64,000 nucleotides of DNA from Caldithrix sp964598255 (lineage in GTDB: Bacteria; Calditrichota; Calditrichia; Calditrichales; Calditrichaceae), in contig CAZRBA010000114.1 of the NCBI GenBank assembly GCA_964598255.1, positions 1 through 64,000 of the forward strand. The letters run 5' to 3'. A program made the position numbers and the translations under genes. Numbering within the stretch: the first letter of the stretch is position 1; each line of letters starts with the position of its first letter. Below, piece after piece: positions 8,106-16,918 of the stretch. Below the pieces are notes generated by a model. That model was not told the origin of the DNA. It saw only the letters and a program-made list of their open reading frames with translations, and did no database searches.

Positions 8106-11054
8106 ATGGTCATTCGTTACGTTGAACTTTCGGGCTTTAAAGGCATCGATCAAACCAAACGCATCCCTCTTGAAAATTTAGGCAAACCGATTCCAGCCTT
8201 CGTCAGTCATGAAAACAAACTTTTTTTGTACAAAACCATTCATGGCATTCTGTTCGGATTTAACGAGTGGCAAAAAGAAATTTTTCGCGGCGATCCGGAA
8301 AAGAACCGCACCTTTACCGGCCTGCTCCGTATCGGTCTTGACGATCGAGAAATTCTTATTGATCGCGATTTCGAGACCAATTTTGTAGCCTTTGTCATCG
8401 TGCAAAACAATCGTTTTAAACCCATTTATCAGGGCAAGGATTTTTTGCTTAACGGTAGCCATCGCGTTTATCTGAATTCCATCAGATCCTTTATTCCGCA
8501 ATTTTATGATTATCTGAACAATCTGTTTGGCCAACTTACCAATGCCCCCTATTCGGAAGGCAATGCGCTCGAATTTCGCAAAGCCGTTCCGGAAGAAACG
8601 GACATTTTTCCGGTAAACCCAAAAGCCTATTCGACAAATTTACGTTTATATGTGCCGGAACATAAACGTCGTTTTAAAGGTGAATCGGTAGTTTTGCAAT
8701 ATCCTCATCTCTTTTTTGAAGTATTCAACAAAGCCAATAAGCCCATTTTTTTGTGGGAAGTTAAACCCGATTTAACTCCAGGTGTGTGTATTTTAGCCAA
8801 TAAGGCGGCTTGCGAAATGACCGGATATTCACTGGAAGAATTAAAAGGGCTAACGTTTGTCGATTTAAAAGCGAAAGACTCCAAAATAAAAACGCAGGCT
8901 TTGCTAAAAGAGCTAATAACCAAAGGGCAACTTAATATCGAGCTGGAAAACGTAACCAAAGACGGGCGCATTATTCCGGTAAGCATAGATGCCCATACCT
9001 TTTTTATCGAGGAGCAACGGGTAGTCCTGTCCATTGTAGAAGACATTTCGCAACGCAAGCAAATGGAAGAGAAGCTGCGCAATTCGCACGAAAAATATAA
9101 AGCCCTGTTTGAAAATGCCAAAAATGCCGTTCTGTTAATGGACAAAACAAAAATTTTGGACTGCAATCCTGCCATGGAAGCTTTTGTCGGGCTGTCCAAA
9201 GACGAAATTATCGGACATGATTTTGATCGCTTTTGCACACAGGTCGTTCCTGCCGCAGATGAAGTAAAGGCAAAACTGAAAGATTACATCCAAATTGCCC
9301 TAACCGGAGGCCGCAAATGTTTTCAGTGCCGGTTTATTAACCACAGCGGCCAAACGCTAATCGGCGAAGTTTGCCTTACCCCACTGCATTTGCAAGGCAA
9401 ATACTACGTTCAGGCCATTATTCACGATCTATCCGAATTTTATGCCATCCGCGAAGAGCTTAAAAACCGCAATATCCAATTTGAAAATTTTTTCAAAAAC
9501 ACTCTGGTAGGTATTTGGCGAATGGAATTTCCGCAGCCCATTCCAATCGATTTGCCTGCGGAAGAAATTGCGCGAAAAATTTTACAAACCGGCATTATCA
9601 GCGAGTGTAATCAGGCTTTTTTGAATATGTACAAAATTCCCGAGGCGCAGGATATTATCGGTAAAACTCCGGAAATGTTCAACACCGATCCCCAAATAAG
9701 CATCAAGCGCATTATGGAATTCGTAAAAAACGATTTTAAAGCCGATTTAATGGAAACCGTGGAAAAAAGCGCAAATGGCGAGCTGCATTATTTTAACAAC
9801 TCTTTTGTGGGCCACATTCAAAACGGCAAACTGTACTGGATGTGGGGCATGCAAATCGATGTCACCGAAAAGAAGAAGCTGGAAGAACAATTTTTACAGT
9901 CTCAAAAAATGGAAGCCATCGGTATGCTGGCCGGTGGCATTGCCCACGACTTCAATAACATTTTAACGGTTATTAACGGTTACAGCGATATGCTGCTTCG
10001 CAAAATGGATCCGGATAATCCGCTGTTAAAATATATAACCCATATTCGTCGCGCCGGCGAACGCGCTTCGCACTTAACCAAACAACTGTTGTCCTTTAGC
10101 CGCAAGCAGGTTTTTCAGACCAAAACCATTAATCTGAACGATGTCATTTCCAATATGATTTCTATGATACAGCGTATTATTGGCGAACATATCGAAATTA
10201 TTACCCGCCTGTCTTCGAATCTTGATCTTATTAAATTTGACGAAAGCAAAATCGAACAGATTATCATGAATATGATCGTTAATGCCAAAGACGCCATGCC
10301 AGGCGGCGGGAAACTGTTTATTGAAACGCGTAATGTGTATCTGGATCAGGAATATTGCGAAAGACACCCGGAAGCCAAACCGGGCGATTATGTGCTGCTT
10401 TCCATTATGGATACCGGACATGGCATGAACGAAGAGGTGTTGGAACATATCTTCGAACCGTTTTTCACCACCAAAGAAAAAGGTTCGGGAACGGGATTGG
10501 GCTTAGCCACTGTTTACGGAATTATCAAACAGGCTAACGGTCATATTTCGGTACGCAGTCAGGAAGGCCAGGGAACCACTTTTTTCCTTTATTTCCCCAA
10601 ATCGGCCGAAACACAAAATGAATTGCTCGGCGAAGACGAAGGTACCTTTTTGCTTAATGAATTAAAAGGCAGCGAAACAATTTTGGTTGTCGAAGACGAC
10701 GAAACCGTAAGGCAGGTAGTGGTAGAAACGTTAGCCAATCACGGGTATCATATCATCGAAGCCATTAATGGCAGTGAAGCGCTGGAAATATATTCTCTAA
10801 ACTCCCAACAAATCGACCTTATTATTTCCGATGTGGTTATGCCACAAATGGACGGAAAAAAATTTCGGGAAAAAATTTTGGAAACCAACCCCAATTGTAA
10901 ATTCATATTTATGTCCGGCTATACCGATACCAGCGTTATGGGTTTTGATGAATTAGATGCCGTGGACTTTTTACAAAAGCCTTTTAAACTTACCGAACTG
11001 TTACGCAAAATACGTTTTATCTTTAATAAAACATCTCAGTTTACCAATTCATAG
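8106..11054 (+). CDS. multi-PAS hybrid sensor histidine kinase with receiver domain
   Basis: 982 residues without membrane segments, so a cytoplasmic sensor. Residues 1 to about 195 resemble the N-terminal part of RecF/YhaN-type ATPases (YVELSGFKGID, GILFGFNEW, IDRDFETNFV) but have no Walker A sequence. Three PAS domains follow at about 200-320, 325-450 and 455-595. The HisKA dimerisation helix carries the phospho-acceptor His614 (GGIAHDFNNILT). The ATPase domain has NMIVNAKDAM (N box), MDTGHGM (G1) and GSGTGLGLATVYGI (G2). The C-terminal receiver has the acidic VVEDDE pair, phospho-acceptor Asp909 (IISDVVMPQMDG) and the FLQKPF Lys. This suits autophosphorylation and internal phosphotransfer; the output partner is not encoded nearby. 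A strong AAGGAGG site precedes the ATG. Confidence 0.93.
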   Translation: MVIRYVELSGFKGIDQTKRIPLENLGKPIPAFVSHENKLFLYKTIHGILFGFNEWQKEIFRGDPEKNRTFTGLLRIGLDDREILIDRDFETNFVAFVIVQNNRFKPIYQGKDFLLNGSHRVYLNSIRSFIPQFYDYLNNLFGQLTNAPYSEGNALEFRKAVPEETDIFPVNPKAYSTNLRLYVPEHKRRFKGESVVLQYPHLFFEVFNKANKPIFLWEVKPDLTPGVCILANKAACEMTGYSLEELKGLTFVDLKAKDSKIKTQALLKELITKGQLNIELENVTKDGRIIPVSIDAHTFFIEEQRVVLSIVEDISQRKQMEEKLRNSHEKYKALFENAKNAVLLMDKTKILDCNPAMEAFVGLSKDEIIGHDFDRFCTQVVPAADEVKAKLKDYIQIALTGGRKCFQCRFINHSGQTLIGEVCLTPLHLQGKYYVQAIIHDLSEFYAIREELKNRNIQFENFFKNTLVGIWRMEFPQPIPIDLPAEEIARKILQTGIISECNQAFLNMYKIPEAQDIIGKTPEMFNTDPQISIKRIMEFVKNDFKADLMETVEKSANGELHYFNNSFVGHIQNGKLYWMWGMQIDVTEKKKLEEQFLQSQKMEAIGMLAGGIAHDFNNILTVINGYSDMLLRKMDPDNPLLKYITHIRRAGERASHLTKQLLSFSRKQVFQTKTINLNDVISNMISMIQRIIGEHIEIITRLSSNLDLIKFDESKIEQIIMNMIVNAKDAMPGGGKLFIETRNVYLDQEYCERHPEAKPGDYVLLSIMDTGHGMNEEVLEHIFEPFFTTKEKGSGTGLGLATVYGIIKQANGHISVRSQEGQGTTFFLYFPKSAETQNELLGEDEGTFLLNELKGSETILVVEDDETVRQVVVETLANHGYHIIEAINGSEALEIYSLNSQQIDLIISDVVMPQMDGKKFREKILETNPNCKFIFMSGYTDTSVMGFDELDAVDFLQKPFKLTELLRKIRFIFNKTSQFTNS

Positions 11055-11152
11055 GCGGCACTTACCAATTTTACACGGCCATTTGTTTGTAATCCATTCT
11101 TTATTAAATTAAGCGTTGCAATTTTACCAACGATACACGGGAGAAATCGTTA

Positions 11153-12250
11153 ATGCGCATATTAAAACATCAGAATATCTTTTTAAGATTCACACGCAAC
11201 AAACAGCCTGTGCGGATTTTAGAAAATATGCACGGACCCAACCGCCTTGCCCGAATTGTGCTTTTATTGCTATGGGGTTCGCTTGCCTTTGCAGGAAATC
11301 AACAATTTGCCGATTTGGGTAATTTCCGCCTGCTAAACGGTCAAACCATTCAACAATGCCGCATTGGCTACCGTACTTATGGCACACTAAATGCGCAAAA
11401 AAATAATGCCATTCTATTCCCAACCTGGTTCGGAGGCCAAAGCGAACATTTGGGACGTTTAATCGGACCGGATAAATTAATTGACAGTAGCAAATATTTT
11501 ATCATCGCCGTAGATGCTCTGGGTAACGGTATTTCCTCTTCACCATCTAACAGCGCTGGCCAACCGGGCGAAAATTTTCCTCGGTTTACCATTGCCGATA
11601 TGGTACGCTCACAATACAAACTGCTGGTGCATCATTTACATATTAACCACTTGTTTGCCGTAATCGGTGGTTCCATGGGCGGTATGCAAACGTTCGAATG
11701 GATGGTGCGCTACCCCAACTTTATGGATAAGGCGATACCTTATGTGGGTACCCCCAAATTCGGTAGCTACGATATTCTGGAATGGCGACAGGTGCTTAAT
11801 ATGATTAAAATCGGTAAACGGTACCATATTCCAAGCGATTCAATTCGTGGAATGCTTAATGCGTTTACGCATCTTCTTGTACGTACACCCCGGTGGATTG
11901 CAACCCATTACCGCCCGCAGGAAATGGATTCCGTATTTAATCGCTTTTTTGCGGGCGAACCCTGCGTATTTACCAACGATAACTTTGCCGCGCAGGTACG
12001 GGCCATGCTAAGTCATGACGTAAGCAAGCCGTATGGCGGAAATTTGCAAAAAGCGGCGCAACGTGTAAAAGCAAAGGTGTTTATCATTCAGGTGAGTACC
12101 GATCACATGGTTAATCCTTTAAACGCGCTTACGTTTGCGCGCTATTTATCTGCCAAAACACTGATATTGGACAGCCCTTGCGGCCATTTGGGCATAGGTT
12201 GCAATCTTAAAAAAGTAGGACAAGCAATTGCTGAATTTTTAGCGGAATAA
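11153..12250 (+). CDS. MetX-like alpha/beta hydrolase, apparently exported
   Basis: 365 residues of the homoserine O-acetyltransferase family of alpha/beta hydrolases. The catalytic triad is intact: nucleophile Ser174 in GGSMGGMQ, Asp317 in VSTDHMVNP and His345 in PCGHLGIG. The LFPTWFGG oxyanion region and FTIADMVRSQ are also MetX-like. True MetX enzymes are cytoplasmic, yet here residues about 34-48 (ARIVLLLLWGSLAFAG) form a signal-peptide-like segment. The ATG at 11153 has a GGGAGA site upstream. An internal ATG at 11228 would give a shorter, more standard signal peptide but lacks a ribosome site. Probably a secreted or periplasmic esterase or acyltransferase of unknown substrate. Confidence 0.78.
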   Translation: MRILKHQNIFLRFTRNKQPVRILENMHGPNRLARIVLLLLWGSLAFAGNQQFADLGNFRLLNGQTIQQCRIGYRTYGTLNAQKNNAILFPTWFGGQSEHLGRLIGPDKLIDSSKYFIIAVDALGNGISSSPSNSAGQPGENFPRFTIADMVRSQYKLLVHHLHINHLFAVIGGSMGGMQTFEWMVRYPNFMDKAIPYVGTPKFGSYDILEWRQVLNMIKIGKRYHIPSDSIRGMLNAFTHLLVRTPRWIATHYRPQEMDSVFNRFFAGEPCVFTNDNFAAQVRAMLSHDVSKPYGGNLQKAAQRVKAKVFIIQVSTDHMVNPLNALTFARYLSAKTLILDSPCGHLGIGCNLKKVGQAIAEFLAE

Positions 12251-12255
12251 AGCGT

Positions 12256-12771
12256 ATGGAACAAAAATCAGATAAAAATACAATCATCTACCACCCGATC
12301 GGCGTGGTACACAGTCCGCACCATGAGCGCGGCAAAACTCCTATCCAGCCGATTTATGCGGACGGCTTTCGTGGTTATCTGGAAATTTTTCCCGAATTCG
12401 CCGAAGGCTTGCAGGATTTGGAATTGTTTTCGCACATTTTCGTGATTTTTCATTTTCATCAGGCACGCGCGTTTAAATTAAAACTGACACCGTTTTTTCA
12501 CACCACCGAACGCGGTATTTTTACCACACGGGCTCCAGAGCGACCGAATCCCATCGGATTAAGCCTTGTTCGTATCGAAAAAGTGGAAGAAAACCGGGTT
12601 TATGTGAACGATCTTGATATGCTCGACGGCACACCGATATTGGATATCAAACCGTTTACCAAGGGATTGGATATGCGCACCGAAAGTCGTGACGGCTGGA
12701 TCGGACGCATCGATCCGCAAGTAGCACGCCGCCTTGGTAGGAGAGAAAGCGAAATGAAATCCCAAAAGTAA
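12256..12771 (+). CDS. trmO: tRNA (t6A37) N6-methyltransferase TrmO-like (TsaA/YaeB family)
   Basis: 171 residues of the UPF0066/TsaA family, SAM-dependent beta-barrel enzymes that methylate N6-threonylcarbamoyladenosine at tRNA position 37. Visible signatures are IGVVHSPHHERGKTPIQP at the N-terminus, LELFSHIFVIFHFH in the middle, and the hallmark RAPERPNPIGLSLVRI, then DMLDGTPILDIKP. It is shorter than E. coli TrmO (about 235 residues) and corresponds to the N-terminal barrel only, as in many bacterial and archaeal homologues. It starts 5 bases after the MetX-like gene, so the two are probably co-transcribed. Activity on t6A is inferred from the family. Confidence 0.85.
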   Translation: MEQKSDKNTIIYHPIGVVHSPHHERGKTPIQPIYADGFRGYLEIFPEFAEGLQDLELFSHIFVIFHFHQARAFKLKLTPFFHTTERGIFTTRAPERPNPIGLSLVRIEKVEENRVYVNDLDMLDGTPILDIKPFTKGLDMRTESRDGWIGRIDPQVARRLGRRESEMKSQK

Positions 12772-12915
12772 TTAAAGCAAAACGCCTTGCCAGGTATGTT
12801 TCATTGCTCAAAACACCTCATGGCAAATTTTACTCTTGCGCATCCATGTTTATAAGCAATGGGGTCCATTTTTTCTTAAATTTAAATCGAATTTACAAGC
12901 CGGGGGAAAAGCATC

Positions 12916-13419
12916 ATGGAAAACTTCATTGCCCTAATGGATCGCTTTTACAGCGAACTCGACACAGAAATCGGTCGAGTCGAAAAACGCAATGCAGAAC
13001 GTATGCAATGTAAAGCGGGTTGCCATGAATGCTGTATTGACAACATAACCGTTTACGAAGCCGAGGCCGAATACATCCGCTATTACTATCCCGATGTTTT
13101 AAAGCAACAACCACACGCCAAAGGTGCCTGTGCCTTTTTGGACGAAAAAGGATTATGCCGTATTTACGAACATCGCCCTTATGTGTGTCGTACGCAGGGC
13201 CTGCCGTTGCGCTGGATTGAATATGAAGCGGACGGACACATGGTAGAATTCCGAGATATTTGTCCGCTCAATGCCAGCGGCACCCCGGTAGAGCTCTTGC
13301 CGGACGACCAATGTTGGGATATTGGACCGTTTGAACAAAAATTAGCCGATATTCAAATGCAATTGCGTAATGGTAATCTAAAACGAATACGTTTGCGCGA
13401 CCTATTTCAAACTTCCTGA
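12916..13419 (+). CDS. YkgJ-type cysteine-cluster protein
   Basis: 167 residues with the CxxxCxxCC pattern of the YkgJ/Fli-B Zn- or Fe-binding family: CKAGCHECC at about residues 34-42, then ACAFLDEKGLCRIYEHRPYV-type spacing with further Cys (about 73, 83, 93), and a late Cys in DQCWDIGPF. Family members probably bind a metal or Fe-S centre; none has a firmly assigned general reaction. No signal peptide, so cytoplasmic. It begins after a GGGGGA stretch and converges on the sirtuin-like gene with only 13 bases between stops. Confidence 0.82.
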   Translation: MENFIALMDRFYSELDTEIGRVEKRNAERMQCKAGCHECCIDNITVYEAEAEYIRYYYPDVLKQQPHAKGACAFLDEKGLCRIYEHRPYVCRTQGLPLRWIEYEADGHMVEFRDICPLNASGTPVELLPDDQCWDIGPFEQKLADIQMQLRNGNLKRIRLRDLFQTS

Positions 13420-13432
13420 AAAAACAGGTTTT

Positions 13433-14152
13433 TTAGCCTAAAGCCCGCCGCAATTCTTCAAGTGCTTCAGAGGCCGACTTGTGAATAAAAATATCCGTAA
13501 CTGTTTGCGTGTAATGCGTAGGTTGAATGTTAATTTCGATAATTTTTGTTTGGTGTCTTTGTTTGGCAAACATGGGAATCACACCGGCAGGCATCATTTG
13601 GCCAGAAACGCCCACCACCAGCAAAACCTTGGCGCGGTTAGCCTCTTTTAAGCCCAGTTTGTATTCCGGTTGTGGTACATTTTCACCGAAAAATAAAATA
13701 TGCGGTTTTATCATTCCGCCGCAAACCGGACATGCAGGCGGCCATGGTTCCCTTCCAATTTGTGCGGCGTTAATTTTTTGCCCGCACTGCAAACATTCCA
13801 ATTCTCTGATATTACCGCAAATTTCCACAACCTTTTTACTACCCGCCTTTTGATGCAGGCCGTCGATATTCAAGGTCACAATACTACGAATCCATTGCTT
13901 ATTCTCCATTTGCTTAAGAGCAATATGTCCCTCGCCAGGTTTTGCTTTTTCGTAAAAGTCGTAAAACCAACCCTTAATATGCTTCCAAGCGTGAGCGTAA
14001 TGTTCGGTAAAAAAATTAATTTCCAGAATTCGGGGATCAAATTCCGGCCATTCGCTAAATAACGGTAAACCACTCTCGCGGGAAAGCCCGGCACCGGTAA
14101 ACGCTACGACGTATTTTGCCTGACGAATTACTTCCGCTGCTTGCTCAATCAT
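13433..14152 (-). CDS. Sir2-family (sirtuin-like) protein with altered catalytic residues
   Basis: 239 residues with the sirtuin Rossmann fold and zinc module: GAGLSRESG (20-28), NIDGLHQKAG (95-104), four zinc Cys at 120, 123, 141 and 144, FGENVP, and a late VGVSGQMMPAGVIP segment. Three normally invariant positions differ. The Arg after the GIPxF loop is Ser33, the Gln before NID is Leu94, and the catalytic His of the ELHG-type motif is Cys112 (EICG; codon TGC checked in the DNA). NAD binding may survive but ordinary His-dependent deacylation is doubtful. It is the last gene of a likely operon with deformylase, VOC and DUF59-like genes. Confidence 0.85.
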   Translation of the reverse strand: MIEQAAEVIRQAKYVVAFTGAGLSRESGLPLFSEWPEFDPRILEINFFTEHYAHAWKHIKGWFYDFYEKAKPGEGHIALKQMENKQWIRSIVTLNIDGLHQKAGSKKVVEICGNIRELECLQCGQKINAAQIGREPWPPACPVCGGMIKPHILFFGENVPQPEYKLGLKEANRAKVLLVVGVSGQMMPAGVIPMFAKQRHQTKIIEINIQPTHYTQTVTDIFIHKSASEALEELRRALG

Positions 14153-14191
14153 TGCTTTACTCTTTTCTCGCTTATCGTTTAGCCAAATCGC

Positions 14192-14698
14192 CTACAGCGA
14201 TGTGAACGGATACTTTTTTTCCAATTTTGCCAGAGCATCGGCCAATTTGATACGTTCCGGAGTAGTCGCATAATCAATAATCAGGCGACCGTTCAAATGG
14301 TCCGTTTCATGCTGAACTACCCGCGCCATCAAACCGTGTAATTCCAATTGCCGCTCGTTGCCGTTAATATCCAACCCACGCACCAAAATACCGCTGTTAC
14401 GGCTAACATTTACACGAATATCGGGCAAACTAAGGCAGCCCTCCTCCTGCTTTTCTTTACCTGTACCCTGAATAACTTCGGGATTGATGAGAGCCAAAAA
14501 ATGCCCCTCCACATCCGCAATGATAATACGCTGTAAATAGCCGACCTGCGGCGCGGCAAGACCTATGCCCCGGTTTTCGTACATAATCTTTTTCATGGCC
14601 GTAATCAGGTCGTATACCTTGCCATCCACATTCTTAACGGGTAGGGCCTTTTGCCGTAAGACGGCATCCGGATATAAAATCAGTTTAATACGGCTCAT
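14192..14698 (-). CDS. def: peptide deformylase
   Basis: 168 residues, removing the formyl group from the initiator methionine of nascent proteins in the cytoplasm. All three motifs are present: motif 1 GIGLAAPQVG (about 45-54), motif 2 EEGCLSLP with the metal-ligand Cys (about 87-94), and motif 3 QHETDHLNG with the two metal His and catalytic Glu (about 130-138). Length and motif spacing match active type 1 enzymes. It sits in a same-strand group with 39-48 base gaps, upstream of the sirtuin-like gene. Confidence 0.96.
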   Translation of the reverse strand: MSRIKLILYPDAVLRQKALPVKNVDGKVYDLITAMKKIMYENRGIGLAAPQVGYLQRIIIADVEGHFLALINPEVIQGTGKEKQEEGCLSLPDIRVNVSRNSGILVRGLDINGNERQLELHGLMARVVQHETDHLNGRLIIDYATTPERIKLADALAKLEKKYPFTSL

Positions 14699-14746
14699 GA
14701 CTACAATCCTTAAATTTCATCCGTTTATTTTTAACCGATCTCCAAC

Positions 14747-15151
14747 TTAATTTTTTGACTCGATTTCTTTTAATTCAAAAATATTGCCTGCTTCATCTTT
14801 AACAAAAATCAGGCGTTTGCCATTGCGTTCTAATTCCAAAACAGTAAACCCGCTCTTTCGGCATTGTTCCGCAATGGCCGAGCGGTCGGCAATAGTCAAG
14901 CAAACATGATTCACCGCCGGATTAAATTCCACGCCTTTTGGAACAATGAAAATTTCCAGTTTGATTTGCTCTCCGGCCAACACCAAAACCTGAATGTCTT
15001 GCGGAATCCCGAAAATTGACCGAGCCTCGTTTGCCGAAAGCGAAAAACGATATTGCTCTTTAAATCCCAAAATATCCGCATAAAATTTTTTTGCCTTGTT
15101 TTCCGAGTAATTCAGCAATCCCAAATGGTTTATTTGTACCTTGATCATCAT
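14747..15151 (-). CDS. VOC-family (glyoxalase/bleomycin-resistance fold) protein
   Basis: 134 residues with the paired beta-alpha-beta-beta-beta modules of the vicinal oxygen chelate superfamily: IKVQINHLGLLNYSENKAKK at the start, HVCLTIADRS in the middle and the terminal RLIFVKDEAGNIFELKEI strand with the usual DPxGNxxEL-like ending. His and Glu at typical metal-ligand positions are visible (NHLG, KLEIF, NHVC, FELKE). Members include glyoxalases, dioxygenases, epimerases and resistance proteins, so the substrate cannot be assigned. It lies between deformylase and the DUF59-like gene in a probable operon. Confidence 0.8.
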   Translation of the reverse strand: MMIKVQINHLGLLNYSENKAKKFYADILGFKEQYRFSLSANEARSIFGIPQDIQVLVLAGEQIKLEIFIVPKGVEFNPAVNHVCLTIADRSAIAEQCRKSGFTVLELERNGKRLIFVKDEAGNIFELKEIESKN

Positions 15152-15192
15152 TTTTTCCTGATATTTAAGTTAATCGCCAAAAACCATAAAAA

Positions 15193-15504
15193 TTAGATGG
15201 CTCCTTTCCAGTTGGCTTTGGAAATGGCAAAAAAACGTTCACGCACTTCCGGAGTCATTTCAAAATAATCAACATACAGCGACAAGCCAAGAGCCTCAAT
15301 CGGTTTGCGTATGCTTTCGACCAAGGCAGCGCGCACGGCCTCGGGAATGCCTAGCAAAGGCAATGCCATAGCTACATTAACCTGGCTTCCGTGCACCGCA
15401 ACATCCAAAATCATTCCCAAATCGAATAATGTCGCCGCAATTTCCGGGTGTTCCACATGTTCAATTGCTTTAAGAACATCCTCGCGCGTTATCTTATTTT
15501 CCAT
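15193..15504 (-). CDS. MIP18/DUF59-like protein without cysteine
   Basis: 103 residues resembling the MIP18 (DUF59, SufT/PaaD-type) fold that takes part in Fe-S cluster delivery: EDVLKAIEHVEHPEIAATLF followed by DLGMILDVAVHGSQVNVAMA. In the active family a Cys-Pro follows the central strands (TxPGCP); here the segment reads LPLLGIP and the whole protein has no Cys. It therefore may be a structural or regulatory variant. The start follows an AAGGAG site. First gene of the probable DUF59-like / VOC / def / sirtuin-like operon. Confidence 0.7.
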   Translation of the reverse strand: MENKITREDVLKAIEHVEHPEIAATLFDLGMILDVAVHGSQVNVAMALPLLGIPEAVRAALVESIRKPIEALGLSLYVDYFEMTPEVRERFFAISKANWKGAI

Positions 15505-15946
15505 TTCATTCTCCTTATCTCTTCAACACTTTAGGGTAAACTACGTTGCTACCGCTCCTGTTTGTTTGGCAACGCACCATGACTTTACCCCGACAATTGC
15601 TCTTCTTTGTTTGATGATTCTGCATGCATACTGATACAACATTTGTTAAACAAATTTAACCTTTATTGTGCTTAAAATACAAAAATTTTTTTACATCTTT
15701 TTGGTAAAAATACATCCGAAATACCAACAATCGCCAACCGCTAAAATGTATAACGAAATTGAAACTTTTGCATAAATAAATTATTTTATAGGTCTTCTGA
15801 AAATTGCGGTAAAAAATTAATGCACATGCCCATGTTGGTTACGAAAAGCACAATAAGTGCAGATTTTTCCGCTATTTTTAAAATAATGGGAATTTGTGCC
15901 ACCAGAGCAAACTGGCGATAAAAAAGAAAGGAGATTTCGTTAAATT
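15505..15946. other. intergenic region, no gene seen
   Basis: 442 bases, AT-rich, between the divergent DUF59-like gene and the orphan gene at 15947. A possible weak hairpin (CGTTGC at 15544-15549 with GCAACG at 15569-15574) would lie in the leader of the minus-strand operon. No small gene, tRNA or repeat was recognised; promoters for both directions are presumed. Confidence 0.4.
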
Positions 15947-16870
15947 ATGAATGGACAACTGAGTCTGTTTAGTGAAGATAATTTGAATCGTAATAAATAT
16001 TATCAGAATTTGGAAGATTTTAATTTGAAGGCTGCAATTGAAAATTTGAAAAAATGGGGGCAAGCATTTAATCCGCCTTCGGATTTGGATCAAAGGGCCG
16101 AATCATTAAATTGGTTACAAGACCAGCTTAAGAACCGGCTCGAACCGTCTTATTTGGCTTGGTTGTATCAAACGGCAGATCGTATGCAACAATTACAGCC
16201 TTTGCAAAAGGATATGTTTCATTTAAAGCGCGGAATCTGTAAAATGCTTTACGAACGTTTGCATAAAAATGCGTTTGATTTTATTGCCGAGGACTTACAT
16301 CCAGCAGAAATTTTTATTCGGCAAAACGATCTTGAAGCAGCCGGAAATTCGCTGGAAAATTATTTTGGTCATTACGGCGAACATCCGTATTTAAGAGAAT
16401 TACAGGCCTATGTTCATTGGCAGCGAAAAGAAATCCATGCGGCTATGGAATTTTACACCTTTGCCGTATTCGCCGATCCTTTTTCGCTCAAAGAGAAATA
16501 TCTAAAACCCAAAACGTTCCGCCGTAAACTGGAGGCATTACGGCATAAATTTTCAGATGAAAATAAAGCGCGAGCGCGATGGGCATTTGAGCTTTGGAGA
16601 GACGGACAAACCTACATCGGAGGGAACCGGCAATCGTTTGAAATATTCCTTAAAAACAAAGAGCAACAGTTATCCGCAAAGCCCAACGATTTAATATGCA
16701 AAACATTACGGTTTAGCGCCCTTTTGTTTTTGGCCGAAAGCGAGCGTTTGCGCGCTTATCCCAACCGGCCCGGGGCCTCTTTTACTTTGCTTCAGGAACA
16801 AATGCGTAATTTAAATTACGAACAGTATGTTATTTACATTAACACCCTAAAATCGTTTCGAAATATTTAA
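15947..16870 (+). CDS. hypothetical protein, helical, TPR-like
   Basis: 307 residues that I do not recognise. It starts MNGQLSLFSEDN after an AAAGGAG ribosome site. No signal peptide or membrane segment, so presumably cytoplasmic. Composition is rich in aromatic residues, Leu, Lys and Gln. The middle (about residues 115-180) looks like paired amphipathic helices of a tetratricopeptide type (DLEAAGNSLENYFGHYGEHP, then LRELQAYVHWQRKEIHAAME). It is isolated: 442 bases upstream are empty, and downstream it converges on the pyrophosphatase gene. It is a real gene by codon pattern and ribosome site, but no function is suggested. Confidence 0.75.
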   Translation: MNGQLSLFSEDNLNRNKYYQNLEDFNLKAAIENLKKWGQAFNPPSDLDQRAESLNWLQDQLKNRLEPSYLAWLYQTADRMQQLQPLQKDMFHLKRGICKMLYERLHKNAFDFIAEDLHPAEIFIRQNDLEAAGNSLENYFGHYGEHPYLRELQAYVHWQRKEIHAAMEFYTFAVFADPFSLKEKYLKPKTFRRKLEALRHKFSDENKARARWAFELWRDGQTYIGGNRQSFEIFLKNKEQQLSAKPNDLICKTLRFSALLFLAESERLRAYPNRPGASFTLLQEQMRNLNYEQYVIYINTLKSFRNI

Positions 16871-16918
16871 TCGGCAGAGCGAATCGCCCAGATGCTTTTT
16901 TCCGAAGGCAATTGGGCA

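Noticed and set aside
13411..13440. Possible terminator between the YkgJ-type and sirtuin-like genes (CCTG, six A, CAGG, T run)
   Set aside because: The stem is only four base pairs, too weak to call with confidence.
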